Source: Bretschneidera sinensis
Lineage: Eukaryota > Streptophyta > Magnoliopsida > Brassicales > Akaniaceae
Direction: 5' to 3'
DNA length: 64,000 bases
Assembly (NCBI GenBank): GCA_023935145.1
Contig: CM043698.1
Span: 72,130,501-72,194,500, forward strand
Shown: positions 1 to 10,952 of the stretch, one piece after another
Numbering within the stretch: position 1 is the first letter of the stretch
Layout: each line of letters begins with the position of its first letter
Made by a program: the position numbers and the translations under genes
The notes under the pieces: generated by a model
Database searches by the model: none
What the model saw: only the letters and a program-made list of their open reading frames with translations
What the model was told of the DNA's origin: nothing

Positions 1-996
1 CAACATAAAAATCATTAGAGACAATTGCAGCAGAAAAGCCTGAAGAAGCATGGGTCAAGTTGACCAACTTGTGAAAACTCAGGGTTTTTTTTGCTTTAAT
101 TTACCGCTGTTTAAGTAAAAAATTAGAGATAAATGCACTAGTTTCACAGAATGAAAACCTTGGTGTAGCATGGATTCAGTTAAACAGGCAGGGACTTGAG
201 TGCGTGTAACACATGTTTCAATCAAATTACATTTTCTACAATGAACTGTACAAGGATATAGATAACGAATGGTAGAGCTTTTTTTCCATTACAATATGGG
301 TTATTCGGGGATGTGATGGCTGGAAAATCGAGCAAGTCTGCACAGGAGATCCATTTTGTGCATCCGTATCTGAAGTAATTCTTAGTACTAATCATCAACC
401 AAGTCCAAAATCTAGTTCTGAGATGATATCACACTGGTGCCCTCCTACTGATGGTGTTCTCAAGGTAAATTGTCCATGCTGCTATTTTTATAGATGGCAG
501 TGGGAGGTTGGGAGTCAGCTGTGAGATTGCTAAGGGTGACTTTTATGCCAGCTTATCAATGTTAAAATGGAGCAGCTGCTCATATGAATCATATTTTCTA
601 AACTAACAAGAAACAAAAAATAAAAATCCAAACTGAATCTTGAAAAAGAAGCAATGCTAACAAATCCATTTAGCAAGTTCCTTCATTTTGCAATTAAAGA
701 AAAACTTACAGGAGTATAATACATAGGCATGGAAGTTTAAACAATCACAAAGACTCCTATAAAGCCAAAAGAAAATGCAAGAACAATATAGCAAAGCAAT
801 GGCAAGCCAAATATAGGAGGATAATCATACAATTAGTGAAAAATAAATCAGCAGCTAAGATTAGATCTGCATTAACAATAAGTTCAAATTACAATAAGTG
901 GATCTAAACTAAATCAGCAACCACATGGTGGCTTCATTCACATTGAAATTGCACAGCTGTGCAATGGAGAGAACTAAATAAGAGCTTTTCCAATCA
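1..996. other. 3' flank of the minus-strand gene; mostly no gene
   Basis: Apart from a short reverse-transcriptase-linked relic near 430-600, nothing recognisable is present. The segment next to 996 should contain the 3' UTR of the minus-strand gene. I see no clear poly(A) signal that I would defend. Confidence 0.5.
430..600 (+). pseudogene. RNase H-like (RVT_3) relic of a LINE-type element
   Basis: A broken plus-strand reading contains WCPPTDGVLKVN, then after stops IDGSGRLG and EIAKGDF. This pattern (W-P-P-G-K-N, D-G-S/N-G, G-D-F) is typical of the RNase H-like domain that plant genomes carry at the end of non-LTR reverse transcriptases or as stand-alone copies. Stops and a gap separate the pieces, so it cannot be functional. 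Family assignment rests on these short motifs only. Confidence 0.35.
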
Positions 997-3900
997 TCAC
1001 GGAGAAATGACTTGGTTTCTGAGTCTGCTCGAACGCCTAACCGGGGTAACCACCTCTTCATCTCCATGTCCCTACAAAATCAAAGCAAGCACCAAACTTG
1101 ATAATAAATTTCTGCTTATTTTAAAAATGAATTACTCACAATTTTAAGTATGGTAATTAAGAACTAACATGTTTGCTCGAAATTTTCTCATATGTGGTGA
1201 AACTTCCATAAGAAGTTGAAGCCATAGAGTATTCTGATGTTGCAAGAGATTCTCTCTTATAGTTCCTCCTAGCCTTCCTTTCTTGGCTCTGTGCCTCATT
1301 TGATTCCTTCAGTCCTTCTTTCTTGCCATAAGTTGAGCTCTTCTGGAAACTGCTCATTTCTGAGGGGCATGACTCTCCTCCAACCATATCAAACTCTGTC
1401 TGCCAGTTCAATGAAGAGAGTCTTTCCTGGAACAACTTCTCCTCGCTCACTGACATTGGACTGTATTCAAGTTTCCTATTAACCACTGGTTGTTCAACAA
1501 GAACAGCAGCATTTAGTGTCAAGGGTTTTCCTCTCTTTGCAGAGATAAAAGCTGCAGCTGCAAGTAGACTCACCACAAGCAATGAAATCCCTAGAACATT
1601 CTGCATTGACACCTTATCTTCTGACCCCTCAACTGCAGAATCCACTGTTTCTGAACTTTGTGAATTCTCGGCAGAAACATACACTTCGGGGCTTTCTGGG
1701 TTTTCTTCAGCTTTGGTGGACTCAATTTCACATTGAGCTCCCCCAGCTTCTGATGCTTCGGGTTGAAATTCTGCAGCCGAGGAAATTAGGCCAGGTTGGT
1801 CTTTAAGGACCATGACACTTCGCTGCTCACTATGAGCGACAGCAGCAGATTCTTCAAGGTCTACGTCATCTTGTGGTTCAATGTAAATTGCAGCAGGTTC
1901 AACTCTTTCTAGGTTCTGCTCTGAATTATCGGGTTCAATCACCTCAGCCACAACAACCTCTTGCTCAGGTTCTGAATTAACAAGTTCTTCTGAAGCGACT
2001 TCAGTGTTTCCTTGTGGTTCATTGTCAATGTGAGCAGCAGGTTCAATAACCTCAGCCACAACAACCTCTTGCAGCACTTCAGGTTCTGAATTAACAAGTT
2101 CTTCTGAAGTGACTTCAGTGTTTCCTTGTGGTTCATTGTCAATGTGAGAAGCAGGTTCAATAACCTCAGCCACAATCTCTTGCTGCACTTCTTCAGGTTC
2201 TGAGAAATGTTCTTCTGAAATTAGTTCAGTGTTGCCTTGTGCTTCATATTCTTTTTCTATAGCCTCTTCCACGTTCTCATCCGCTTCAATCTCTTGCTGA
2301 CCATTATCATTTAATGGTTCAATTTCAACCTCTCTCTCCCTTATAGGCACCAATGCCCTGTGATCAAACGCCTGGTACCCATCAACGGAGCAATCCTCAA
2401 GCAAGCCAGTCAAATTGCCATACCGTAGAGGACCCAGTTGCTGCACTTCTACTAAACTGGAAACCAGCTTGCAAATGTAAGAGATAGAGTTAGCTGACCA
2501 CACCCTAAAGTTTTCAGCTAACTGATTGGAATTAACTTTTGCAAAATCTATGATTTCAGGTGGGACATAGAACTTATAGAAGCTTAAATCTGTAAGCATA
2601 GAAGATTCAACTGCTGGAGAATTAGTAATCGTGATGGAGAAACAAGCAATAGACAAGATCAAAAGCAAAGCAATGAACTTTGGTCTTGTAAAGAAGCGTG
2701 GCTCAGCACTCTCCTTAGGCCTGTGGATGATACCGACGGGGTTTGGTTCAGATATAAGCTCCTCCTCCACCACTGCCTCATCTCCTTCTTCCTCTTTCAC
2801 GGTTTCAACACCCAAAGAAACATCCTCAGACTGCTTTTGTGAATCCTCGGTCTGGGTTTCTTCTTCAGCAACTTCAGTGTCTGAAGAGCTTTCAGCAACT
2901 TCTGCTTCAACACTATTCTTAGGCCTGTGGATGATACCCACGGGGTTTGATTCATGTGCACGGAGCTCCTCCTCCTCCACCTTTGCCTCACCTCCTTCTT
3001 CCTCTTTCACGGTTTCACCACCCGAAGAAACATCATCAGACTGCTTTTGTGAATCCTCGGACTGGGTTTCTTCTTCAGCAACTTCAGTGTCTGAAGAGCT
3101 TTCAGCAACTTCTGCTTCAACACTCTCCTTAGGCCTGTGGATGATACCCACAGGGTTTGGTTCAGGTGCACGGAGCTCCTCCTCCTCCACCTCTGCCTCA
3201 TCTCCTTCTTCCTCTTTCATGATTTCACCACCCGAATAAACATCCTCAGACTGCTTTTGTGAATCCTCGGACTGGGTTTCTTCTTCAGCAACTTCAATGT
3301 CTGAAGAGCTTTCAGATACAAAACTCTCTTCGAGCTGCTTGCCTTCTTTCAACTTGTCAAAATAAAGCTCGATTCTTGGGTTTGGCCTATAATGAAGAAA
3401 CTGAGGCCTAGGTGAAAGATAATTGGTTTTAGGATCATAAGTTTGCATCGATGGATCTGCATCTAGCCGTGCCAACATAATAGGACTCGAATACGAACTA
3501 GACTGAGGACTAATCTCAATGCTTGGATCAACGGTAACACCACTCTTCTGCTCAGTAACAATCTCTGGTAATGAATCTGGATGATTATTCTTGGGAAACA
3601 AAAGTTCCTTGAAGTCGAAAACTGTGTTGCTTTCCAGAGCTTCTTTCTGGTCAAAGTCGGTGATAGTCATGTCATGTGAAGCCTCAAGCTTCTTCTGATT
3701 CAAGACAATCTCTGGCCTAGATTCGGAATCTTCCGAGATTACTTTTATAACATCAGAGAATGAAACAGAAGATCGAACATGCTCGTTTTTCTCAGCCAAA
3801 ATCTTCTTTCTTGGTGATGTATTCATCTTTGAAGCTGCGGAGATCGTCGGTGACATGAAGTTCTTAGTACCCTTTGAAGCAGCGGGTGATCGAACTCTTG

Positions 3901-4738
3901 CTGGTTTTATATTATTGTCTTTCCCATTTTCCTTGTCATCAAAATCACGTGAAGAAATTACGCTCTCTCTGCCAATTGAGTTTCTCCGAGAGAAATCTAC
4001 AATTCACCAACACAAGAATGAGTTCAACATCAGAACCCAGAAACAAAATTTTGCAAAATTGATACTAATACCCTTCCTGTCCAACCTACCGGGGTTCTGT
4101 TTGTTTCAATGGAAAACGTTTACAGTAAAATTTTCCAAAAAAAACAAAGAAAAAAATATCAGTTGTGTGTAAAAGGAAAAAGATTCTTTCTTGATATCAA
4201 GTTCTAACTACAAGGACGTCATCAAATTTCGACAGATTCACTTAACTAAAATATCCACAATCATACATTAATTACCTGGAAAGTTTCCCCTAATGATTTT
4301 CCATGAAAATAAACAGATAAAGAAACGAATTTTACAGTCAATTATCAATAAATACTAATCTTTCTAATTAATTCATTTTTTTGTTAGCATTCTTGGAAAC
4401 CCAGATGGGAAATTACATATATAATGTATCAATATTTCTACAAATTTCCTTAATTTTTTTCCAGCTTTTGGCAAACCAATCAAATCAATTATCACTAAAA
4501 AAATAAAATTAAAGAAAGAAAAACCAGGAGGGTCGCAAAGAATCGAACCTGAAGGACTATTAGCAGGAGTGTTGGGGTTAAACCTCCTATGGTTTGCCAT
4601 AATCGAAGGCTTAGCAAATGGGTTTCCACTGAAACTCCTCCTCATGGGATTGCTGATCTCTGAGTTTCTCGCACTAGGGTTTTGTATGCTTGAAATCTGT
4701 GAAGTAGAAGAAGAAGCTTTGTTTGCAGGTGCAGCCAT
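997..4738 (-). CDS. Plant-specific acidic repeat protein with two predicted membrane segments (1030 aa, 3 exons)
   Basis: Gene model on the minus strand: exons 4738-4549, 3996-1169 and 1071-997. All introns are GT-AG and phases match (190, 2828 and 75 nt; ATG to TGA). The large middle exon read alone runs past its true donor (at 1168) to a false stop; the last exon adds a conserved-looking tail with TPVRRSSRLRNQ. The N-terminus has RRSFSGNPFAKPS and, across intron 1, RRNSIGRESV. Three ~70-residue acidic repeats (about residues 293-490, each with NPVGIIHRPK) precede a hydrophobic segment near 500-520. A second set of ~38-residue Glu/Val-rich repeats lies near 656-750, and a second hydrophobic segment near 861-882. 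The C-terminus has YGSFTTYE. I recall this as an uncharacterised plant membrane-protein family (Arabidopsis At1g16630-like); function is unknown. The repeat number is probably variable among relatives. Confidence 0.85.
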
Positions 4739-5060
4739 TGGATTGATTGATATTCTAAGTGGAAATGAATGGATGAATATCTCTTAGAAAGGAGAGAGAG
4801 TAAAAATGTGTGAATCAAGAATGGTAAGGTAGTAAATGTCAGTATCTTCAAATATTTTGATGAGAGAAAGATCAGATGAAGTAACGGCTAGTTGTTTTTT
4901 GAATAGGGGATTTTGAGATTTAAGCGGTGTGTAGGACGTGTGTAGGATTTTCGACCGTTGGGAGAATGGATAGAAAGTCAACCGACGAGAGGGAGAGCCG
5001 TTAGAGTATACATCTGCCTAGACGGTACTTCCTCGGAAGTATGATGTAGCTGTTGCGGAT
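4739..5060 (-). promoter_or_regulatory. Promoter/5' UTR of the 1030-aa gene with three MSA-type AACGG motifs
   Basis: Within about 265 bp upstream of the start codon there are three AACGG cores: 4883-4887 on the plus strand (AACGGCTA), 4955-4959 on the minus strand (CCCAACGGTC) and 4998-5002 on the minus strand (TCTAACGGCTC). The last two nearly match the M-phase-specific activator consensus YCYAACGGYYA bound by plant three-repeat MYB (MYB3R) factors. No clear TATA box is visible. The motifs are seen directly; G2/M regulation is inference. Confidence 0.55.
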
Positions 5061-6020
5061 CTTTGTTCTTTTATCCATTTTGAGTAAAAATTTACAATTT
5101 GGCGGTGATTTATATGTGTCTATATTCTTTTGGTTGAGTTTTTAATTTTTAAATTTTAAAACAAAAAGTAAAAACTTTTTTTAAAGTTTTTTTAAAGAAA
5201 ACATATTTAAGTAACTTTATCTGAAAAGTAATTTTAAAAAACAAAATCCGTTTAATTAATTTATTTAAAAAAAAAAAAATTGTTTGTAAGTCTCACCATG
5301 GAGACACCAAACATACATGTTAGCAACAGACCATCTAAGCAAGGGAGAAGGTCGTCAAAACACCAAGATTTGCAAGCTCCTTGCAAGCTTGAAACAAATT
5401 TACCAAAATACCCAAAAGTGAGAAGACCATCATGGTCCATCACCACCGTCACAAATAATAATAATAAATAAATAAATAACTCAAAATCCCTACTAAGTTA
5501 ATTTTAAAAGAAAACCTTAAATCACCAATTCGACTGTCAGATCTACAGTAACAAAATCAGATCAACGACAAATCCAGCGATGGTGATTGATCTACTCAAC
5601 AGTACAATTTCCAAAGTGCTGGTAAGGGTATGAGCCGACGAGCAAGCGATGGATGAGACAAGGAGGACGACAATGGGCCTCGAAATGAGAGCCAAAGGGG
5701 AGCTAGCGTGCGAAAAAAAACGGCTGGTATACTCACAGGAGCGGGCCGAAGTTGGAGTCGCTACTAGTAGCGACGTGGTAAAAAAAGGAGAATAAAAAGA
5801 TGTAGAAAGGGGAGAAAAAGAAAGGAGTTTTCGGGCATTGTCCAATTGGTTTTTGAAAACGTTTTTTGAGAAAAAATTTTTTGAAAACGCTTAAAAAGAA
5901 TTTCCTAAAAGTGGTTTTTAAAAAGAGTTATTTTGAAAATAATTTTCAAAAATTATATTTAAAAACCGGTAACCAAACAACTTTTTAAATTTTGAAAACT
6001 GTTTTCAATTTTTAAAAATC
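5061..6020. other. Intergenic, AT-rich, no gene recognised
   Basis: An unrelated 100-codon frame at 5543-5845 (minus) has no recognisable domain and is not called. The part from about 5850 to 6020 is rich in short A/T runs with direct and inverted similarity, leading into the tandem array. Confidence 0.5.
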
Positions 6021-8716
6021 AAAAACTCTTTTTGAAAAAAATATCCAAATATGCCCTTGGTCTCTTTATCCAATAAGTGAAAACTGACTTAGTTATGAAA
6101 AATTAATAATAAAGATAAATTTTTCATTTAAGAGTACATGTATCGTTTTATATTTAAGTAAAAAATAAAAGATAAAAACATTGTTTTGACATTTATTTAA
6201 ATATAATTTAAATCATTAAAATTTTAATAATTTAAAGTTAAAAAATTCAAATTTTAGTGATTTAATTTGCATTTAACAACTCTCAAACAAAACCAAAGAT
6301 ATGTGGGGGTAAACCGTTATTACCAATTCAACTCACATGATAAATTTCGTTACTATATGCGCATATTGCGTTATATAAGCCATGTTTGGTTTAGATTTAA
6401 TCTCCACTTAATGGAGTAGTTATGATTCATTTTCTTTTGAGTTATTGACAAAAATAAAAAATAAAGAGACAATAAAACTCTTTTTGAAAACAGTATCCAA
6501 ATATGTCATTGGTCTCTATTCAATTGGTGAAAACCGACTTAGTTATTAAAAACTAACAATAAAGATAAAATTTTCATTTAAGAGTACATTTCTCTTTTTA
6601 CATTTAAGTCAAAAAAATAAGAGATAAAAACGTTTTATGGACATTTATTTAAATGTAATTTAAATCATTAAAATTTAAAAATTTTAAAGTTAAAAAATTC
6701 AAATTTTAATGATTTAATTTGCATTTAACAACTCTCAAACAAAGCCAGAGATATGTGGGGGAAAACCATTATTACCAATTCAACTTACATGATCATTTTC
6801 ATTGCTATACATGCATATTGCGTTATATAAGCCATGTTTGGTGGAGATTTAATCTCCACTTAATGGAGCAATTATACTTCATTATCTTTTGAGTTATTGA
6901 CAAAAATAAAAAATAAAGAGACAAGACAACTCTTTTTAAAAAAAGTATCCAAATATGCCTTTGGTCTCTATCCAATTGGTGGAAACCGACTTAGTTATGA
7001 AAAACTAACAATAAAGATAAATTTTTCATTTAAGAGTACGTTTATCTTTTCACATTTAAGTCAAAAAAAAAATAAAAGATAAAACCGTTATTTGGACGTT
7101 CATTTAAATCATTAAAATTTAAAAAATTCAAAATATCAAATTTTAGTGATTTAATTTGCATTTAACAACTCTCAAATAAAACTGATGATATGTGGGGGAA
7201 AACCATTATTACCAATTCAACTCATATGATCATTTTGGTTGCTAGACATGCATGTTGAGTTCTATAAGCCATGTTTGGTGGAGATTTAATCTCCACTTAA
7301 TGGAGCAGTTATACTTCATTTTCTTTTGAGTTATTGACAAAAATAAAAAATAAAGAGACAAGAAAACTCTTTTTGAAAACAGTATCCAAATATGCCCTTA
7401 GTCTCTATCCAATTGGTGGAAACCGACTTAGTTATTAAAAACTAACAATAAAGATAAAATTTTCATTTAAGAGTACATTTATCTTTTTACATTTAAGTCA
7501 AAAAATAAGAGATAAAAACGTTGTATGGACATTTATTTAAACATAATTTAAATCATTAAAACTTAAAAATTTTAAAGTTAAAAAACTCAAAAAATTCAAA
7601 TTTTAGTGATTTAATTTGCATTTAACAACTCTCAAATAAAGTCGAAGATATGTGGGGGAAAACCATTATTACCAATTCAACTCACATGATCATTTTCGTT
7701 GTTATACACACATACTGCGTTATATAAGTCATGTTTGGTGGAGATTTAATCTCCACTTAATGGAGCAGTTATACTTCATTTTTTTTTGAGTTATTGACAA
7801 AAAAAAAAAAAATATAAAGCGACAAGAAAAATCTTTTTGAAAAAAGTATCCAAATATGCCCTTGGTCTCTATCCAATTGGTGGAAACCGACTTAGTTATG
7901 AAAAACTAACAATAAAGATAAAATTTTCATTTAAGAGCATATTTATCTTTTTACATTTAAGTCAAAAAATAAAAGATAAAAACATTGTTTGGATATTTAT
8001 TTAAATCATTAAAATTTAAAAAATTTTAAGTTAAAAGATTCAAAAAAATCAAATTTTAGTGATTTAATTTGCATTTATCAACTCTCAAACAAAGCCGATG
8101 ATATGTGGAGGAAAACCATTATTACCAATTCAACTCATATGATCATTTTGGTTGCTAGACACGCGTGTTGAGTTCTATAAGCCATGTTTGGTGGAGATTT
8201 AATCTCCATTTAATGGAGTAGTTATACTTCATTTTCTTTTGAGTTGTTGACAATAATAAAAAATAAAGAGACAAGAAAACTCTTTTTGAAAAAAGTATCC
8301 AAATATGCCTTTGGTCTCTATCCAATTGGTGAAAACCGACTTAGTTATGAAAAACTAACAATAAAGATAAAATTTTCATTTAAGAGTACATTTATCTTTT
8401 TACATTTACGTCAAAAAATAAAAGATAAAAATGTTGTTCGGACATTTATTTAAATCATTAAAATTTAAAAGTTTTAAAGTTAAAAAATTCAAATTTTTTA
8501 ATTTTTGTGATTTAATTTGCATTTAACAACTTTCAAACAAAACCGAAGATATATGGAGGAAAACCATTATTATCAGTTCAACTCACATGATCATTTTCGT
8601 TGTTATATACACACATATTGCGTTATATAAGCCATGTTTGGTGGAGATTTAATAAAACAGTTATACTTCATTTTTGTTTTTGAGTTATTGAGAAAAATAA
8701 AAAATAATGAGACAAG
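6021..8716. repeat. Tandem array, six ~450-bp units
   Basis: Units begin near 6021, 6474, 6925, 7362, 7826 and 8275, each opening with an AACTCTTTTTGAAAA-like string. They run through a central AT-rich part to a conserved block holding TATATAAGCCATGTTTGGT and the palindrome GGAGATTTAATCTCC. Copies differ by scattered substitutions and small indels. The first copy lacks some of the later consensus and the last ends in a partial block. No conserved long coding frame exists; short frames at 6897 and 8244 are the same shadow in two units. Confidence 0.85.
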
Positions 8717-9143
8717 TGCAATAATTAAACCCAGGTTATGTTTTGCTAACCGTCCACTTCTTTCTTTTTGGTCTTATGAATCGTACAAAAAGTTTCAAAC
8801 TCCAGATATTTTCTCACTTATTTTCATGTTTCTTTTCTCACTGTAATTTTCGTTTCCTTCATTACTATTTTACAAAAACGTTTTTTTGTTTCTAAGTTTT
8901 GGGATCTCCATTTTGATTGCCTTCGTAGATTTATCGTCAGGTTGTGAACATTGAAAATTTTCATATATATACGTACATGTGTTGTGTTTATTTGATTGGT
9001 TGTTTTTTTGTTAATTCTTCTTCCTTTCTTTTCTTTGCAAACATTGCGATGAGAAAAAAGAGAAGCAAGACATTACGCGTGTATGGTATGGCTTGTTATT
9101 TGAATTTTATAACCAAATACTAATTTTGCATCTAATAATTTTA
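8717..9143. other. Intergenic, nothing recognised
   Basis: Ordinary low-complexity AT-rich sequence between the tandem array and a MITE-like element. No coding, RNA or repeat signal is supported. Confidence 0.5.
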
Positions 9144-10095
9144 CACTTCGTTTGATTTAAATAAATTTATAATTTTTATAAAATTTATTTGAATTTTATA
9201 TATTATTATATTTAATTTATTAATAAAGTGAAATTTATTTATAAGTGAATTGATTACATGTTTATTTTGTTAATAAAGTGTGAAATTCATTTACAAATGA
9301 ATTTTAATAAAATTAAATTAATTATCTATAAATTCTATCAAAATTGATAAAATTTGCGGATGAACTATAGATATGAGTTTTTATAAAATTAGAAGTATAA
9401 AATTACCCTTCTCTTTTCTACTCTTCTCTCTCTTGCTCCCCTCTCTCTATTCTATTTATCTTCATTCTTTATTTCTGTCTTTCATACATGCTTGATCTAT
9501 ATTTAGTTAGGAACACTAAACTTTTGGTTCATTTTTGTTTTAGAATAAAATAAAAAAATACGAAAGAATAGGTTATAAAAATAAAATGAATATGTCATTA
9601 TATTCAAATTGATGTAAAGTAAAACTAACATTTAAAAAAAAATGTTAAATTATCATTTAATTTTTAGATTTTATCTAGTAAAAAAATCAGATTCTATTTT
9701 TAGATTATAAATTTATTTTGTGAATCGAAAAAGTAAATAGTGTTAATTTTGTTGAATAATATCAATGAAATTAAATTCTATATGTTAAATGAATTAAAAC
9801 GTAATGTAATTAAAGATATTAAATAAAATTTAAAAAATGAATTGAATTCTTAGTTGATACCAAACACAAAATTCATTTTAATTCTACAGACACCAAGCAT
9901 GAAAATTCATTTGAGCTCAATTACAAATGAATTTCAGTTTCAATTCATTTGAAAATGAAATATAAGTTCATTTACAAACAAATTCTATTTTCTCTTCATT
10001 TGAAAATGAATTGTAATTCATTTACGAATTAATTTTAGTTTTACTTTACTTAAAATGAACTGAATTCTATACTTGAATTTATACCAAATGGAGTG
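9144..10095. mobile_element. MITE-like element, TTA target duplication
   Basis: The left end CACTTCGTTTGAT and the right end (reverse complement) CACTCCATTTGGT are imperfect terminal inverted repeats. TTA lies directly outside both ends (9141-9143 and 10096-10098), as expected of a PIF/Harbinger-type 3-bp target duplication. The interior is non-coding and carries many repeated modules of the AAATGAATT type. At about 950 bp it is long for a MITE. Confidence 0.5.
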
Positions 10096-10198
10096 TTAAT
10101 GTTGGTTTTATTGGTATTTTTCTTGTTTTGTTTTTGTGCTTGAACTTACAATAATACTCCTAATCGAATTGTATACTAAAAAAACATCTAACTTCAAT

Positions 10199-10842
10199 TA
10201 GGGTCGGTTTGTTACACGAGAAATTAATATAGAAATTATAAATTCTTAGGAATTTACAAAACTTTGATTATTCGTTTAACAAAATTAATGAGAATAATAA
10301 TTTCCTTAAAAATAACAATTCTCATAAAATATGTGAATCCTAACTTCTACCAAATATGTGAGAAATGTCGATTATCACATTCTCATCATAATAAGAAACA
10401 CACATCAATTAAAATTGTGTTATAATATTATTAATTTTATCTTACAATTAAGAGTAAATTTTATTTTTAGTTTTTATAGTTTATCTTGTATTTTTATTGG
10501 GTCCATAAAATTTAAAACGTCATTATTAAGTTATTTATGTTTGATACTTGTTTTAATTAAGTTATTTACCTAAATGACCCATTCATAATTCACACAAGGA
10601 GGGGGAAGGGGTGGTGGCGCGGGGAAGGGGTGGTCGGAGAAAGGGAAGGGGGTAAAATGGTTATTAGAAAAAAAATAATCTCAGAGCTGGGATTAATTTT
10701 GTGCGGTGGAATAAAATCTAGGGAATTATGATTAATTTAATTTCAAATTAATCCAAATGACCAATTAATGTTTCCAACCCACTGTTAACGTGGAATTAAA
10801 TAATCCTATTCCAAGTTAGTCCTTTACAAAACAGCCCCTTAT
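10199..10842. mobile_element. Possible hAT-type MITE relic
   Basis: The ends resemble each other in inverted orientation: AGGGTCGGTTTGTTAC on the left and AGGGGCTGTTTTGTAAA on the right (reverse complement), the style of hAT MITE termini. No 8-bp target duplication is visible. The interior holds a G/A-rich patch near 10598-10650. Weak call. Confidence 0.3.
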
Positions 10843-10952
10843 TGTAGTATGATCATTATCTAGGTATTACCCAATCCTTGCCCAATCCTTAAACCCTTCT
10901 GTATGCCCTCCATTTTCCTTTGCTTCTCTCCCTCTGAAAAAAGAAAAAAAGA
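10843..10952 (+). promoter_or_regulatory. AspRS proximal promoter/5' UTR
   Basis: This is the short stretch between the MITE relic and the AspRS start codon. It contains a direct repeat (CCCAATCCTT twice, near 10870-10890) and a pyrimidine-rich leader with a short A-rich run just before ATG. No convincing TATA box is visible. If the MITE call is right, the element sits within about 110 bp of the start codon. Confidence 0.35.

Noticed and set aside
2631..3239. 202-codon plus-strand frame inside the 1030-aa gene
   Set aside because: Low-complexity Ser/Thr frame antisense to the repeat region of the real gene; a shadow.
4530..4555. tRNA-like T-loop string (GGTTCGATTC on the minus strand)
   Set aside because: No flanking stem pairing or cloverleaf; it is the splice donor region of intron 1 of the minus-strand gene.
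5543..5845. 100-codon minus-strand frame
   Set aside because: No recognisable domain, splice context or codon signature.
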